Assembly: GCA_016721605.1 (NCBI GenBank)
Contig: JADKHS010000009.1
Location: 31,090-95,089, forward strand
Direction: 5' to 3'
DNA: 64,000 nt
DNA from: Nitrosomonadales bacterium
GTDB lineage: Bacteria; Pseudomonadota; Gammaproteobacteria; Burkholderiales; Gallionellaceae
Part shown: positions 1 through 9,569 of the stretch, piece by piece
How positions within the stretch are numbered: position 1 is the stretch's first letter
How the letters are laid out: each line of letters opens with the position of its first letter
Notes under the pieces: generated by a model
The model's input: only the letters and a program-made list of their open reading frames with translations
Told to the model about the DNA's origin: nothing
The model's database searches: none
Made by a program: the position numbers and the translations under genes

Positions 1-344
1 TCAATTTGAACACCTTCTTCAACCACAGCACTGGGATGAACGCCCGGAATTATTGAATCCAGTGGATTTAAAAACGCCGACACCTTAGCAAAATAAAGAT
101 AAGGATTGTCACTTACGATACGGGGTAACGGTGTCGCCTCTGAATCTGCTGTGCTGACGATTATTGCACTGGCACGGGTATTAGCAAGAAGTGGGCGATA
201 CTTTGCACTTGCCAGAAAAGTGAGTTGCCCCATCTTAGCGTTTTCTAGCGTAGCTACTTGATTAACAGTTATTTCGGTATTTCCCAGCAACTGACCACCA
301 AAGTGCGCTGCAATTTCCTTAAGGTTATAATCCTTTCTCTTCAT
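1..344 (-). CDS. lpxD: UDP-3-O-acylglucosamine N-acyltransferase LpxD, N-terminal part (runs off the window edge)
   Basis: LpxD adds the second 3-hydroxyacyl chain to UDP-acyl-glucosamine in lipid A synthesis, in the cytoplasm. Only about 114 N-terminal codons are present; the rest lies left of base 1. The visible part is the uridine-binding domain, with the family motifs GQLTFLA and VSDNPYLYFAK, and it breaks off just after HPSAVVEEG, where the left-handed beta-helix of hexapeptide repeats begins. The ATG at 342-344 has AGGA five bases upstream. Its place directly after skp and bamA is the standard proteobacterial order and supports the call. Confidence 0.9.
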   Translation of the reverse strand, partial: MKRKDYNLKEIAAHFGGQLLGNTEITVNQVATLENAKMGQLTFLASAKYRPLLANTRASAIIVSTADSEATPLPRIVSDNPYLYFAKVSAFLNPLDSIIPGVHPSAVVEEGVQI

Positions 345-368
345 ACGATCCTAATTACTTTCAAAGCG

Positions 369-755
369 TTATTTTTCGTTCGCCATATATTTCAAAACTT
401 TTTCGGTAATATCAATATTTGGGCTAGCTTCACTGAAACCACGTTGCATGCGCTGCAGATTCATATTGAGATTGGCCAGCTCACGTTCCTTGTTGCGTTT
501 TTCAGCATCTGGCAGGGTCAGCCCTTCCTTTTCCATGAAGATTTGAACATCTTTTACTTGTTTAGCAACTTTTTTGATTTCCTGATCACGTCCGGAAAAC
601 TCTTTTTCAATTTTTTTCTCGGCCCTCACTGCCGGCGCAGATTCCCGCAAAATGCGCTCGGTATTCACTATGCCGACCCGAAAATCGGCCGCCAATACTT
701 GAGTACAGCCAACTAGCAGCAATACCTGTATAAACCTCACACTTAAAATTTTCAT
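369..755 (-). CDS. skp: Periplasmic chaperone Skp/OmpH, shortened
   Basis: Skp is a trimeric periplasmic holdase that carries unfolded outer-membrane proteins to the BAM complex. The protein has a signal peptide ending near VLAAD (about residue 23) and the family start FRVGIVNTERIL, followed by charged coiled-coil helix. It is only 128 residues, whereas family members are usually about 160-170. The coil runs to LQRMQRGFSEA and then jumps straight to SPNIDITEKVL, the conserved C-terminal strand. About 35-40 residues of the returning helical arm are therefore missing in frame. This could be a true deletion or a local assembly loss. It sits between bamA and lpxD, as expected. Confidence 0.85.
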   Translation of the reverse strand: MKILSVRFIQVLLLVGCTQVLAADFRVGIVNTERILRESAPAVRAEKKIEKEFSGRDQEIKKVAKQVKDVQIFMEKEGLTLPDAEKRNKERELANLNMNLQRMQRGFSEASPNIDITEKVLKYMANEK

Positions 756-776
756 TTTTTCTCCTACCCCAATTTT

Positions 777-3053
777 TTAAAATAACGAGCCCAAGGTAAA
801 CTGGAATTGTTGCAATTTATCACCAAATTGTTTGTTTAGTGGCACACCCACGCTAATTTTTAGTGGACCCATCGGCGATACCCAAGTAACGGCGACACCA
901 GTAGAATAACGTAAGCTGTCGGATGCTGTAAGGCCTGGGCCAAACACCGCGCCCGCATCAAAAAAAGTACTCAAACGCACTGACCTGTCTTTGTTCATTC
1001 CAGGCATAGGAAATAGTAATTCAGCATTTCCGACTACGCGCCTTGTGCCACCCAAGGAATTATTATTTATATCCTGCGGCCCAATAGAAAATGGCTTGAA
1101 ACCACGAACCGAACCTGGCCCACCAGCATAAAAGTTTTTGAAAAATGGCACTGTTTTGCCGCCATAGCCTTCAGCACCTCCCGCTTCACCATTCAGCATA
1201 AGAGTAATATTTTGACTTATCGGATAAAACCACTGATGCTGGTAAGTAAGCTTGTAAAACTGTTGATTGGAGATCGGCATAGCCACCTCCACAAAAGCGC
1301 GTTGTACCGTCCCCGCCGTAGTATAAATAGCGCTGTCGCGGTTATCCCGGCTCCAGCCCACCGAACCCAACAAATTGCTCGTGGAAGGCCCAAAGATTCT
1401 AACGTAATCTTTCATCTGTAGCGAACTAGTGTCGGTAAGTGTCAGTTCGGTCTTTTCCGCCGATATACCATAATGTGTATTTTCGAAATCACTGATTGGT
1501 ACGCCAAAACGCACTCCTCCACCAATGGTTGATGAAAGATATGGACTAATCGCCGTGAAAGTGGAATTCACATTGCGTTTGTATACATCAAAGCCTCGGC
1601 TCATTCCATTATCGGTGTAATAGGGGTTGGTATAAGATACCGAATATACTTGATTAACTTTACCGGTATTAATTTGTGTGGACAGGTTATTACCGGTACC
1701 AAACAAATTTCGTTGAGTAACAGAACCAGTAAACACCACCCCAACGTTACTAGATACCCCGGCACCAATCGAAAAATCTCCAGTGGGCTTTTCCTTTAAC
1801 AGCCAGACTCACATCTAGCTGGTCATTTGTGCCCGGGACCGGTAATGTCTCAATATTGACTTCACTAAAAAAATCTAAACGATCGACTTTTTGTTTAGAT
1901 GTCTTAATTTTAGACGCGGAATACCATGCCCCCTCCATCTGGCGAAATTCACGCCGGATCACAATGTCGCTAGTCTTAGTGTTACCTGTAATGTCGATAT
2001 GCCGTACATAAGCCCGTGAACCAGGGTCAACTACAAAAGTAAATCCTACCTGATGCTTTTCTTTATTGACATCCGGTACCGCATTGACATTAGCGAAAGC
2101 GTAACCATCCTCACCCAGGCGATCACCGATTTTCTTGCTAGAATCAGTCAACTCCTTGCGGGAAAACACATCCCCCGCTTGTACTTTGACCAATTTACGC
2201 GTCTCAACATGAGACAAAATATTCTCAGGTCCAGATACTTTAATATCGGAAACCGTGTACTTAGCCCCTTCACTAAGATTAATAGTGATGTAAATGTGCT
2301 CCTTATCCGGTGTAATAGAAACTTGGGTAGAGTCTATGGAAAACTCCAGATAGCCCGCGTCAAGATAAAATGAACGCAGAATTTCCAGATCGGCAGACAG
2401 TTTTTGTTTGGAGTATTGATCATTTTTGGTAAACCAGCTTATCCAGTTTGGAGTACCGAGCTGCATCAAGCCTTTCAATTTTTTTTCGCTGAAAGCTTGG
2501 TTACCAATAATATTAATTTCTCTGATTTTAGAAGTTTCACCCTCAACCACATTAAAAACGATAGCGACGCGGTTACGTTCTAACTCGGTGACAGTGGCGT
2601 TGACTTTCACCCCATATTTGCCACGTGCCACATACTGACGCTTGAGTTCTTGCTCTGCTTTATCCAAAGCAGATTTGTCGAAAATACGACCATCCGCCAG
2701 CCCCACCGATTTAAGATTGTCGCGCAGCGTGTCTTTGGAAACTCTTTTACCCCGTTAATTTCAATGCTGGCGATGGACGGACGTTCGCGCACCAGCACAA
2801 TTAACACCCCCTGCTGAGTCTCAAGGCGCACGTCCTTGAAAAAGCCAGTGGCAAACAGTGCACGGATTGCCGCAGCAGCATGCTCATCATCCAGCTTGTC
2901 ACCAACCTTGACCGGTAAATAACTAAATACAGTGCCTGCCTCAGTACGCTGTATACCTTCTACACGGATATCTTTAACCACGAAAGGCTCGACAGCTATG
3001 ACGGACGTGGCATACAACAACGGGATAAGTCCCGCTAAATTTTTCAATTTCAT
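777..3053 (-). CDS. bamA: Outer membrane protein assembly factor BamA, two frameshifts
   Basis: BamA inserts beta-barrel proteins into the outer membrane. The reconstructed protein is about 758 residues: signal peptide (MKLKNLAGLIPLLY...), POTRA domains from FVVKDIRVEGIQRT onward, then a 16-strand barrel ending GVPLNKQFGDKLQ...FTLGSLF with a C-terminal aromatic. The reading frame is broken twice. Near 2739-2742 one base seems missing: VKEF should continue SKDTLRDNLKSVGL. Near 1793 one base seems extra: VKEKPTGDFSIGAG is expected. The two shifts cancel. Because BamA is essential, sequence error is more likely than real loss. The start at 3053 is chosen because the signal peptide begins there; it lies 13 bases after the rseP stop. 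Confidence 0.9.
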
Positions 3054-3066
3054 GTATTGTTTCAAC

Positions 3067-4422
3067 CTAAAACAGGCGACTAAAGTCGTTAAACAACGCA
3101 AGAGCCATCAAGGTAATGAGCAGCGCGATACCAATTTTTTGCCCGGCTTCCCAAACCTTCTCGGATATCGGACTGCCCTTAATTAACTCGGCCATATAAT
3201 ACAGCAAATGTCCCCCATCCAATAAAGGGATAGGCAACAAATTCAATACCCCGAGGCTAATACTGATCAGCGCCAGAAAACTTAGGTATGCGACCACACC
3301 CATCTGTGCGGACTGTCCCGCATAATCAGCAATAGTAATGGGCCCACTCAGATTTTTCAGCGACATTTCACCTATTACAATTTTGCCCAACGTCTTCAAA
3401 CTTACCTTGGCAATTTCCCACGTTTTTCGTACGGCATGTCCGAATGCCGCAAACGGCGAATAATGCACTGTAGTCAACATGGCATCAAACTCATGCCGGT
3501 CTATGTGCGGTGCAGCTCCAATCTTACCGACCGTTATATCCGCTTCGCTGCTTACTTCAGGTGTAAGGTAAAAAACCTGTAGTGGCGTGCCTTTTCGCTC
3601 AATCTCTAACTGAAGTGGCTGTCCTGGATGGCCACGCACTGCCGCCACCAAGTCTTTCCAGTCTCCGATACTCTTTCCGTCTACACGCACGATTTTATCG
3701 CCTGGAAGTAGCCCTGCACGTTGGGCAACCCCACCTTCTACCAACTTTCCGATGACGGGACGCACCAACGGCTGATAAGGTTGTAAACCGAGAGAATGCA
3801 AGAAATCTTCATTCATATCACCCGAGGTGAGTGTTTTCAGATCAAGCACATGCCAGACTATATCTCCTTGTGCAGTGCGTGCTTCTATGCGCGCTTCGGT
3901 AGCACCTTGCAGAGCGAGATCTAATATAACCCAGCTTACCTGCTCCCAACTCGGAATGGCTTGCTCATTGATACTGACGATAGTTTCCTGCGCTTGCAAA
4001 GATGCTGCTGCTGCCGCAGTATTTGGCGACACTTCGCCCAGCACAGGTTTAAGGCTAGGCACACCATAGATAAATAATGCCCAGAATAATAAAATAGCCA
4101 ACAACAGGTTGGCCACCGGCCCCGCTACCACAATAGCCATGCGCTGTAGCACAGGCTGACGATTGAATGCATGTTGTAGCTCATGCTCCGCCACTTTACC
4201 TTCACGCTCATCCAGCATCTTGACATAACCACCTAAGGGGATGGCGGAGATTACCCAATCTGTCTCGCTATTTGCAAAACGTTTGGTGTAGATTGTCGTG
4301 CCAAAGCCAACTGAAAAACGCAACACCTTCACTCCGCATAATCGTGCTACCCAGTAGTGACCCATCTCATGGATCACTACAAGTATTGCTATCGCAACAA
4401 TGAAAGCCAACAGCGTAATCAT
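3067..4422 (-). CDS. rseP: Site-2 metalloprotease RseP
   Basis: RseP is an inner-membrane zinc protease that cuts anti-sigma-E (RseA) within the membrane during envelope stress. Visible features are the HExxH zinc motif (HEMGH, residues 18-22) in the first membrane helix, two PDZ regions in the periplasmic middle (GGVAQRAGLLPGDKIVRVDG is the second), and the LLDGGHLLYY motif near the C-terminus that supplies the third zinc ligand. The ATG at 4422 overlaps the dxr stop as ATGA, which indicates translational coupling. A TTG three codons upstream is possible but less likely. The length of 451 residues is normal for the family. Confidence 0.93.
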   Translation of the reverse strand: MITLLAFIVAIAILVVIHEMGHYWVARLCGVKVLRFSVGFGTTIYTKRFANSETDWVISAIPLGGYVKMLDEREGKVAEHELQHAFNRQPVLQRMAIVVAGPVANLLLAILLFWALFIYGVPSLKPVLGEVSPNTAAAAASLQAQETIVSINEQAIPSWEQVSWVILDLALQGATEARIEARTAQGDIVWHVLDLKTLTSGDMNEDFLHSLGLQPYQPLVRPVIGKLVEGGVAQRAGLLPGDKIVRVDGKSIGDWKDLVAAVRGHPGQPLQLEIERKGTPLQVFYLTPEVSSEADITVGKIGAAPHIDRHEFDAMLTTVHYSPFAAFGHAVRKTWEIAKVSLKTLGKIVIGEMSLKNLSGPITIADYAGQSAQMGVVAYLSFLALISISLGVLNLLPIPLLDGGHLLYYMAELIKGSPISEKVWEAGQKIGIALLITLMALALFNDFSRLF

Positions 4423-5627
4423 GATAAACAAATCGTATTTTTTATTAAATCATTTGCCACTAGACGTGCGGTGGCATCCGCAGTTAACACATCCTCCAAC
4501 GTATTAACTGTGGTTACCGGCAAGTCAGCTAGCACATCTTCTATCAGACGTGGAATGGCAAGGAAAGAAATCTGTTTGTTTAGAAACGCAGCCACGGCAA
4601 TTTCATTGGCCGCATTTAGCACGGCGGGCGCTGTGCCGCCGGCGTGCAAAGCCTGGTAGGCCAATGCCAACCCTGGGAAACGTATGAAATCCGGGGCAAT
4701 AAAATCAAGGGTAGCTATCTTGAACAGATCTAACGGTTCTGAACCAGTTTCAATGCGTTCAGGATAAGCCAACGCATAAGCAATTGGGATGCGCATGTCC
4801 GGATTGCCAAGCTGCGCCAGTACCGAACCGTCCACATATTGCACCAGCGAATGAATAATGCTTTGTGGATGCACCACAACTTGAATCGCATCAGCTGGCG
4901 CGTTAAACAACCAGTGTGCCTCAATAATTTCCAGCCCCTTGTTTATCATGGTAGCGGAATCTACCGAAATCTTGCGTCCCATTACCCAATTAGGGTGCGC
5001 ACACGCTTGTTCCGGCGTGACATGTTGTAATGCAGATAACGTAGTATTGAGAAAAGGACCGCCAGATGCAGTGAGCAAAATTTTACTTACTCCGCCGACA
5101 GCTAAACTATCCGTGTGATGACGGGAATAGTTATGGGGCAAAACCTGAAAAATGGCGTTATGCTCACTGTCAATAGGCAACAGAGTTGCGCCAAATTTTT
5201 GCACCTCGTCCATGAATACTTGTCCTGCCATTACCAGCGCTTCTTTGTTCGCCAACAGAATTTTCTTGCCTGCGCGTGCAGCAGCCAGTGTAGGACGCAA
5301 CCCTGCTGCGCCAACAATGGCCGCCATCACCATATCCACTTCCGGCAGTGACGCAACCCGTTCCAGCGCTGCGGCGCCACATAAAACTTCCACATCCAGG
5401 CCAGCTCCGGCGATACGCTGTGCCAGCCGCATAGCGGCTCCCTCATCCAGCAATACAGCATAGCGTGGCGCAAAACGAATACATTGCTCAAACAGAATCG
5501 TATCTTGGCACTGTGCAGTGAGTGCCAAGATACGGTAGCGCTCAGGGTGGCGTGCCACGACATCCAATGTGCTGGTTCCTATGCTGCCAGTGGAACCCAG
5601 TATGGTGAGGTAGCTTATGCTTTTCAT
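4419..5627 (-). CDS. dxr: 1-deoxy-D-xylulose 5-phosphate reductoisomerase
   Basis: Dxr converts DXP to MEP using NADPH, the committed step of the non-mevalonate isoprenoid pathway. The N-terminal NADPH loop GSTGSIG is at residues 11-17. The metal and substrate region LLPIDSEHNAIFQ and the downstream SVDSATMINKGLE motif are intact. The length of 402 residues is normal. It overlaps cdsA (ATGA at its start) and rseP (ATGA at its end), so it lies in a tightly coupled unit that also contains uppS and thus makes and uses isoprenoid precursor for cell-envelope carriers. Confidence 0.95.
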   Translation of the reverse strand: MKSISYLTILGSTGSIGTSTLDVVARHPERYRILALTAQCQDTILFEQCIRFAPRYAVLLDEGAAMRLAQRIAGAGLDVEVLCGAAALERVASLPEVDMVMAAIVGAAGLRPTLAAARAGKKILLANKEALVMAGQVFMDEVQKFGATLLPIDSEHNAIFQVLPHNYSRHHTDSLAVGGVSKILLTASGGPFLNTTLSALQHVTPEQACAHPNWVMGRKISVDSATMINKGLEIIEAHWLFNAPADAIQVVVHPQSIIHSLVQYVDGSVLAQLGNPDMRIPIAYALAYPERIETGSEPLDLFKIATLDFIAPDFIRFPGLALAYQALHAGGTAPAVLNAANEIAVAAFLNKQISFLAIPRLIEDVLADLPVTTVNTLEDVLTADATARLVANDLIKNTICLS

Positions 5628-6445
5628 GCCAGCCTTTGAAGAAGAACCACCATTGCAGCTAATGGCAAAGTGGAGGTCAGGGCATCAATGCGGTCCAGCA
5701 GGCCACCATGGCCAGGAAGCAATGCGCCGCTATCCTTAACTCCAGCTTGACGCTTAATAGCCGACTCAAACAAATCACCGATCACTGCCAGTCCCACCCA
5801 CCCCCAAGATGCTATTAAAATGCCGGACAGCGCTTTGTAATTAGTGAACAAACCGCTTGCCCAAACAATCAGCAATGTGTACGCGGTCACTCCAAGTAGA
5901 GCGCCGAGCACTCCTTCCCAAGTCTTACCAGGACTAATATTGGGCGCAAGCTTGTTTTTGCCAAATTTACGTCCGGAAAAATATGCAGCTATGTCTGCCA
6001 CCCATACTAGCCCCATCACCCCCAATAACCACCAAGGATTTTGCATACGCAAGTCCATCATCGCCAAGCCCGTCGGTATCAATAGTATCCAACCAGTTAG
6101 CATCATCAACAGCGGTTGACGCACTTGCCAACGGGCGATCAGCCAAAGTGGCACCATAATTAACCATAACAACGCCGACATACCATATATCAGCAGATGC
6201 AATGACTCAAGTTGCCAGGGATATTGCGTATCAAGCCAAACGATGTACAGCATCACAGCCAAAGTCAGCCACAAATACGCATGAACAGTCTTTCTGGACA
6301 GGTTAGATAAGTGCGCCCATTCCAATGATCCTTGCATCACAAGGATAATTACCAGCGCAGCCCACCCTAAAGTAGGCAACCAAAATAGCGCTAACAGAAA
6401 CGACACCAGCAGTATGGCGGCTGTCATTACACGCTGCTTAAGCAT
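5624..6445 (-). CDS. cdsA: Phosphatidate cytidylyltransferase
   Basis: CdsA makes CDP-diacylglycerol from phosphatidic acid and CTP at the inner membrane, the entry to phospholipid synthesis. The protein has about eight hydrophobic helices. The CDS signature is clear near the C-terminus: ESAIKRQAGVKDSG followed by LPGHGGLLDRIDAL. The ATG at 6445 (MLKQRVMTAAI) is preferred; it overlaps the uppS stop by eight bases and gives 273 residues. Another ATG at 6457 would add four residues. The stop forms ATGA with the dxr start. Confidence 0.93.
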   Translation of the reverse strand: MLKQRVMTAAILLVSFLLALFWLPTLGWAALVIILVMQGSLEWAHLSNLSRKTVHAYLWLTLAVMLYIVWLDTQYPWQLESLHLLIYGMSALLWLIMVPLWLIARWQVRQPLLMMLTGWILLIPTGLAMMDLRMQNPWWLLGVMGLVWVADIAAYFSGRKFGKNKLAPNISPGKTWEGVLGALLGVTAYTLLIVWASGLFTNYKALSGILIASWGWVGLAVIGDLFESAIKRQAGVKDSGALLPGHGGLLDRIDALTSTLPLAAMVVLLQRLA

Positions 6446-7217
6446 TAGTTTTCCCATCTTGCATTCGCTCACTTCGAACTTGTTCACTCGTTCGGCCAAA
6501 GCGGCGCTCCCGTGCGCAGTAAGACTGGATAGCCAATTTCAATGCCTCGCCATTAAAAGCGGGCCAGAGTGTATCGGTGAAATATAACTCGGTATAAGCC
6601 AGTTGCCAGAGCAAAAAATTGCTGATGCGTTGCTCCCCGCCAGTGCGGATAAATAAATCCGGCTCAGGCGCATAATGCATAGAGAGATACGCTTCCAGGG
6701 CTTCTTCATTAAAACCGCCAGCCAAATCAGGACGCGCTTGCAGCATCGCCTGCATGGCTTGCATAATATCCCAGCGTCCGCCGTAGTCGGCAGCAACAGT
6801 AAGCGTTAAGCTAACATTACCTACAGTCAATTGTTCCGCGTCCAAAATACATTGATTAAGTTTGGCGTTGAAACGGCTGCGATCGCCGACTATTTTTAGC
6901 CGAATGTTATTCTCGTGCAACTTGGATACTTCGCGTTCAAGCATTTTCAGGAATAACTGCATCAGAAAAGAAACCTCTTCTGCCGGGCGACGCCAGTTCT
7001 CACTGCTGAAGGCAAACAGGGTTAGGTATTCAACTCCCAGTTCGCGGCAAACTTTCACAATCTCGCGTACTGTTTCCACACCGCGCTGATGCCCGGCGAT
7101 ACGTGGTAGAAAACGCTGTTTTGCCCAACGACCATTACCATCCATGATGATGGCAATATGGCGTGGCACTTTAGGTACAGCCGGAACGGTGCGGGTGGGA
7201 CTTTGAAATAACGCCAT
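6438..7217 (-). CDS. uppS: Undecaprenyl diphosphate synthase (cis-prenyltransferase)
   Basis: UppS condenses isopentenyl diphosphate onto farnesyl diphosphate to make the C55 carrier used for peptidoglycan and O-antigen. The diagnostic HIAIIMDGNGRWAKQR block carries the catalytic Asp. SSENWRRP and RTGGEQRISNFLLWQLAYTE are also present and contain the other substrate-binding residues. The ATG at 7217 is chosen because AGAGG lies six bases upstream and the protein (259 residues) then matches family length. It lies about 100 bases downstream of frr. Confidence 0.94.
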   Translation of the reverse strand: MALFQSPTRTVPAVPKVPRHIAIIMDGNGRWAKQRFLPRIAGHQRGVETVREIVKVCRELGVEYLTLFAFSSENWRRPAEEVSFLMQLFLKMLEREVSKLHENNIRLKIVGDRSRFNAKLNQCILDAEQLTVGNVSLTLTVAADYGGRWDIMQAMQAMLQARPDLAGGFNEEALEAYLSMHYAPEPDLFIRTGGEQRISNFLLWQLAYTELYFTDTLWPAFNGEALKLAIQSYCARERRFGRTSEQVRSERMQDGKTNA

Positions 7218-7320
7218 TAAGAACCTCTGAAGGAATTTCGCGAGGACAGCGACCATTTTGGTCGCACAAGCGAGCAGTGCGCCCGCTTTCTCATGGTATG
7301 CAACTCCATATACAGTGCAG

Positions 7321-7877
7321 TTAAACTGCCATCAGGTCTATCTCTTTTGTGTGCAACAATTTCTCTATTTCTACTACAAAATGGTCAGTAAGTTTTTGTA
7401 CCTCATCCTGTCCACGGCGCTCATCATCTTCGCCAATCCCTTTATCTTTGAGCAACTTCTTAAGGTGTTCATTGGCGTCGCGGCGTACATTGCGTATAGC
7501 CACCTTAGCGCTCTCCGACTCACTACGTACTACCTTGATCAAGTCACGGCGACGCTCTTCTGTCAACATTGGCATAGGTACACGAATTAAATCCCCGTTA
7601 GTCGCTGGGTTCAGTCCCAAATCAGCGTCACGTATCGCTTTTTCCACTGCTGAAATCATATTTTTTCCCATGGTTGTACACAAATGGGGCGCGAATCAAT
7701 CAGAGTTACATTAGCAACTTGGCTAATCAACGTGGGACTGCCGTAATAATCTACGGTCACATGATCCAGAATACCAGTATGTGCCCTCCCAGTACGAATT
7801 TTACCGAAATCCACCTTGAGCGTTTCCAGCGTCTTATTCATCTTCTGTTCCGCATTTTTTTTGACATCAGAAATCAT
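7321..7877 (-). CDS. frr: Ribosome recycling factor, one frameshift
   Basis: RRF splits post-termination ribosomes together with EF-G. The N-terminal part (MISDVKKNAEQKM, KIRTGRAH, VDYYGSPT) and the C-terminal part (GLNPATNGDLIRVPMP, LTEERRRDL, NVRRDAN) are both typical. They lie in different frames, split at an A run (T6 on the plus strand, 7661-7666). One extra A would restore PWEKNMISAVEKAIRD. The gene is essential, so a homopolymer sequence error is the likely cause. The ATG at 7877 has GGAGG nine bases upstream; an ATG at 7886 is an alternative. It follows pyrH directly. Confidence 0.9.
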
Positions 7878-7892
7878 TACATTCATCCTCCA

Positions 7893-8615
7893 TCAATTAC
7901 AGTGTACCAGTGTCCCTTCATCCTGCCCCATCACTACGCGCTTCAGCGCGTCATGTTTGAAGATACTGCATACAATAATCGGCAAGCTCTGATCACGGCA
8001 CAGGGTTAGTGCAGTGGCATCCATCACCTTAAGGTTTTTATTAATCGCTGCATCAAAACTCAATTTCTGATAACGGATAGCGGCGGGATCCAGTTTCGGG
8101 TCGGCGGTATACACCCCGTCCACTTTCGTCGCCTTAATAACAACTTCCGCATCCATTTCCACGCCACGCAAGGCGGCGGCGGTATCGGTGGTGAAAAATG
8201 GATTACCGGTGCCGGCAGCAAATATCACCACTTTGCCATCCTCTAAGTAGCGCAATGCTTTGCCTCGTATAAATGGTTCAGCCACTTGTTCCAGGTTGAG
8301 GGCCGATTGCACCCGACAATCCAAACCGAAGCGTTTCATAGCATCCTGCAAGGCCATCGCATTCATCACGGTAGCCAACATTCCCATATAATCGGCGGTA
8401 GCGCGATCCATCCCGGCAGCGGCAGGCGCAACGCCACGGAAGATATTGCCGCCGCCAATCACCACCGCCACCTGTACACCCAACCTAACCACTTCGCCAA
8501 TTTCGCTAACGATGCGCTCAATCACAGCACGGTTAATGCCGTAATTATCATCGCCCATCAGGGCTTCCCCGGAAAGTTTGAGCAGGATGCGTTTATATGC
8601 TGGAGCAACTGGCAT
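7893..8615 (-). CDS. pyrH: Uridylate kinase
   Basis: PyrH phosphorylates UMP to UDP and belongs to the amino-acid-kinase fold family. The start MPVAPAYKRILLKLSGEAL has the lysine of the phosphate loop. VVIGGGNIFRG, ADYMGMLATVMNA and GTGNPFFTTDTAAALR are the conserved nucleotide-binding and regulatory segments. The ATG at 8615 is preferred: AAGG lies nine bases upstream, the tsf stop is four bases away, and 240 residues matches the family. An upstream in-frame start would overlap tsf. Confidence 0.95.
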   Translation of the reverse strand: MPVAPAYKRILLKLSGEALMGDDNYGINRAVIERIVSEIGEVVRLGVQVAVVIGGGNIFRGVAPAAAGMDRATADYMGMLATVMNAMALQDAMKRFGLDCRVQSALNLEQVAEPFIRGKALRYLEDGKVVIFAAGTGNPFFTTDTAAALRGVEMDAEVVIKATKVDGVYTADPKLDPAAIRYQKLSFDAAINKNLKVMDATALTLCRDQSLPIIVCSIFKHDALKRVVMGQDEGTLVHCN

Positions 8616-8619
8616 CTGC

Positions 8620-9498
8620 TTATACCTTCGCGGCGGCAGCAACTTCGGCAGCGTAATCCACTACTGCTTTTTCTATACCCTCACCCACCACAAACATCTG
8701 GAACGCATTGACCTTCAAACCATGGGTAGACAATAATTTTTCTACCAAAATATCGGTATCCTTTACGAAAGGCTGACCCAGCAGAGTAACTTCGGCCAGG
8801 TACTTGGCAATACGTCCGTCTACCATTTTTTCAACAATGTTAGCTGGCTTTCCGCTTTCCGCAGCTTGTGCGGTGTATACCTTACGTTCAGTATCAAGCA
8901 ATTCCTGGGGTACTTGCTCTTTAGAAACACAAATCGGCTTGCTCGCAGCGATATGCATCGCCAAATCTTTACCCAATGCATCGTCACCACCGCTAATATC
9001 TAAAAGCACACCGATTTTACTGCCGTGCAAATAAGCCACTACCTTGCCCGTTGTGCTATAGCGCACAAAACGACGCACACTGACATTCTCACCTAACTTC
9101 ATGATTAGTGCCTTGCGCGCATCTTCTACGCTATCACCACCCGCCAATACAACTGAAGACAAAGCCTCAGCATCACTTGGATTATTTTGTGCAATGGCTT
9201 GCGCTAAATTGCTTGCGAATGCCATGAAATTATCATTCTTTGCCATAAAATCAGTTTCGCAGTTTACTTCCACTAGCGCGCCAACTTTACCATCGGTACT
9301 GATAAAAGCACTCACCAAACCCTCAGCCGCTACACGCGAAGCCGCTTTACTAGCCTTGACACCACTCTTAATGCGCAGCAGCTCTTCAGCTGCTTTGAAG
9401 TCGCCATCAGTTTCAACTAGCGCCTTCTTGCAATCCATCATGCCGAGACCAGTTGCCTCACGCAGATCCTTTACCATTCCTGCGGTAATTTCCGCCAT
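8620..9498 (-). CDS. tsf: Translation elongation factor Ts
   Basis: EF-Ts is the guanine-nucleotide exchange factor for EF-Tu. The N-terminal UBA-like domain (MAEITAGMVKDLREATG, GMMDCKKAL) and the core signature ETDFMAKNDNF are intact, and the length of 292 residues is normal. The ATG at 9498 has GGAG at ideal spacing. An intrinsic hairpin lies between rpsB and tsf, so tsf transcripts depend on read-through or a separate promoter. Confidence 0.96.
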   Translation of the reverse strand: MAEITAGMVKDLREATGLGMMDCKKALVETDGDFKAAEELLRIKSGVKASKAASRVAAEGLVSAFISTDGKVGALVEVNCETDFMAKNDNFMAFASNLAQAIAQNNPSDAEALSSVVLAGGDSVEDARKALIMKLGENVSVRRFVRYSTTGKVVAYLHGSKIGVLLDISGGDDALGKDLAMHIAASKPICVSKEQVPQELLDTERKVYTAQAAESGKPANIVEKMVDGRIAKYLAEVTLLGQPFVKDTDILVEKLLSTHGLKVNAFQMFVVGEGIEKAVVDYAAEVAAAAKV

Positions 9499-9525
9499 TT
9501 TCCACTCCTTCAGAAAGCATAACCT

Positions 9526-9551
9526 AAAAAAAAGGGGCTCTCGCCCCTTTT
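9526..9551 (-). terminator. Intrinsic hairpin between rpsB and tsf
   Basis: On the minus strand, AAAAGGGGC-GAGA-GCCCC is followed by a run of eight Ts. It sits 18 bases after the rpsB stop and about 27 bases before the tsf start. It is probably a partial terminator that sets the S2:EF-Ts ratio; a hairpin at this place is also known in enterobacteria. Confidence 0.75.
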
Positions 9552-9569
9552 GACCAATCAAAAAATTGC

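Noticed and set aside
4423..4431. Upstream TTG start for rseP
   Set aside because: The ATG at 4422 makes the usual ATGA overlap with dxr and fits the family N-terminus.
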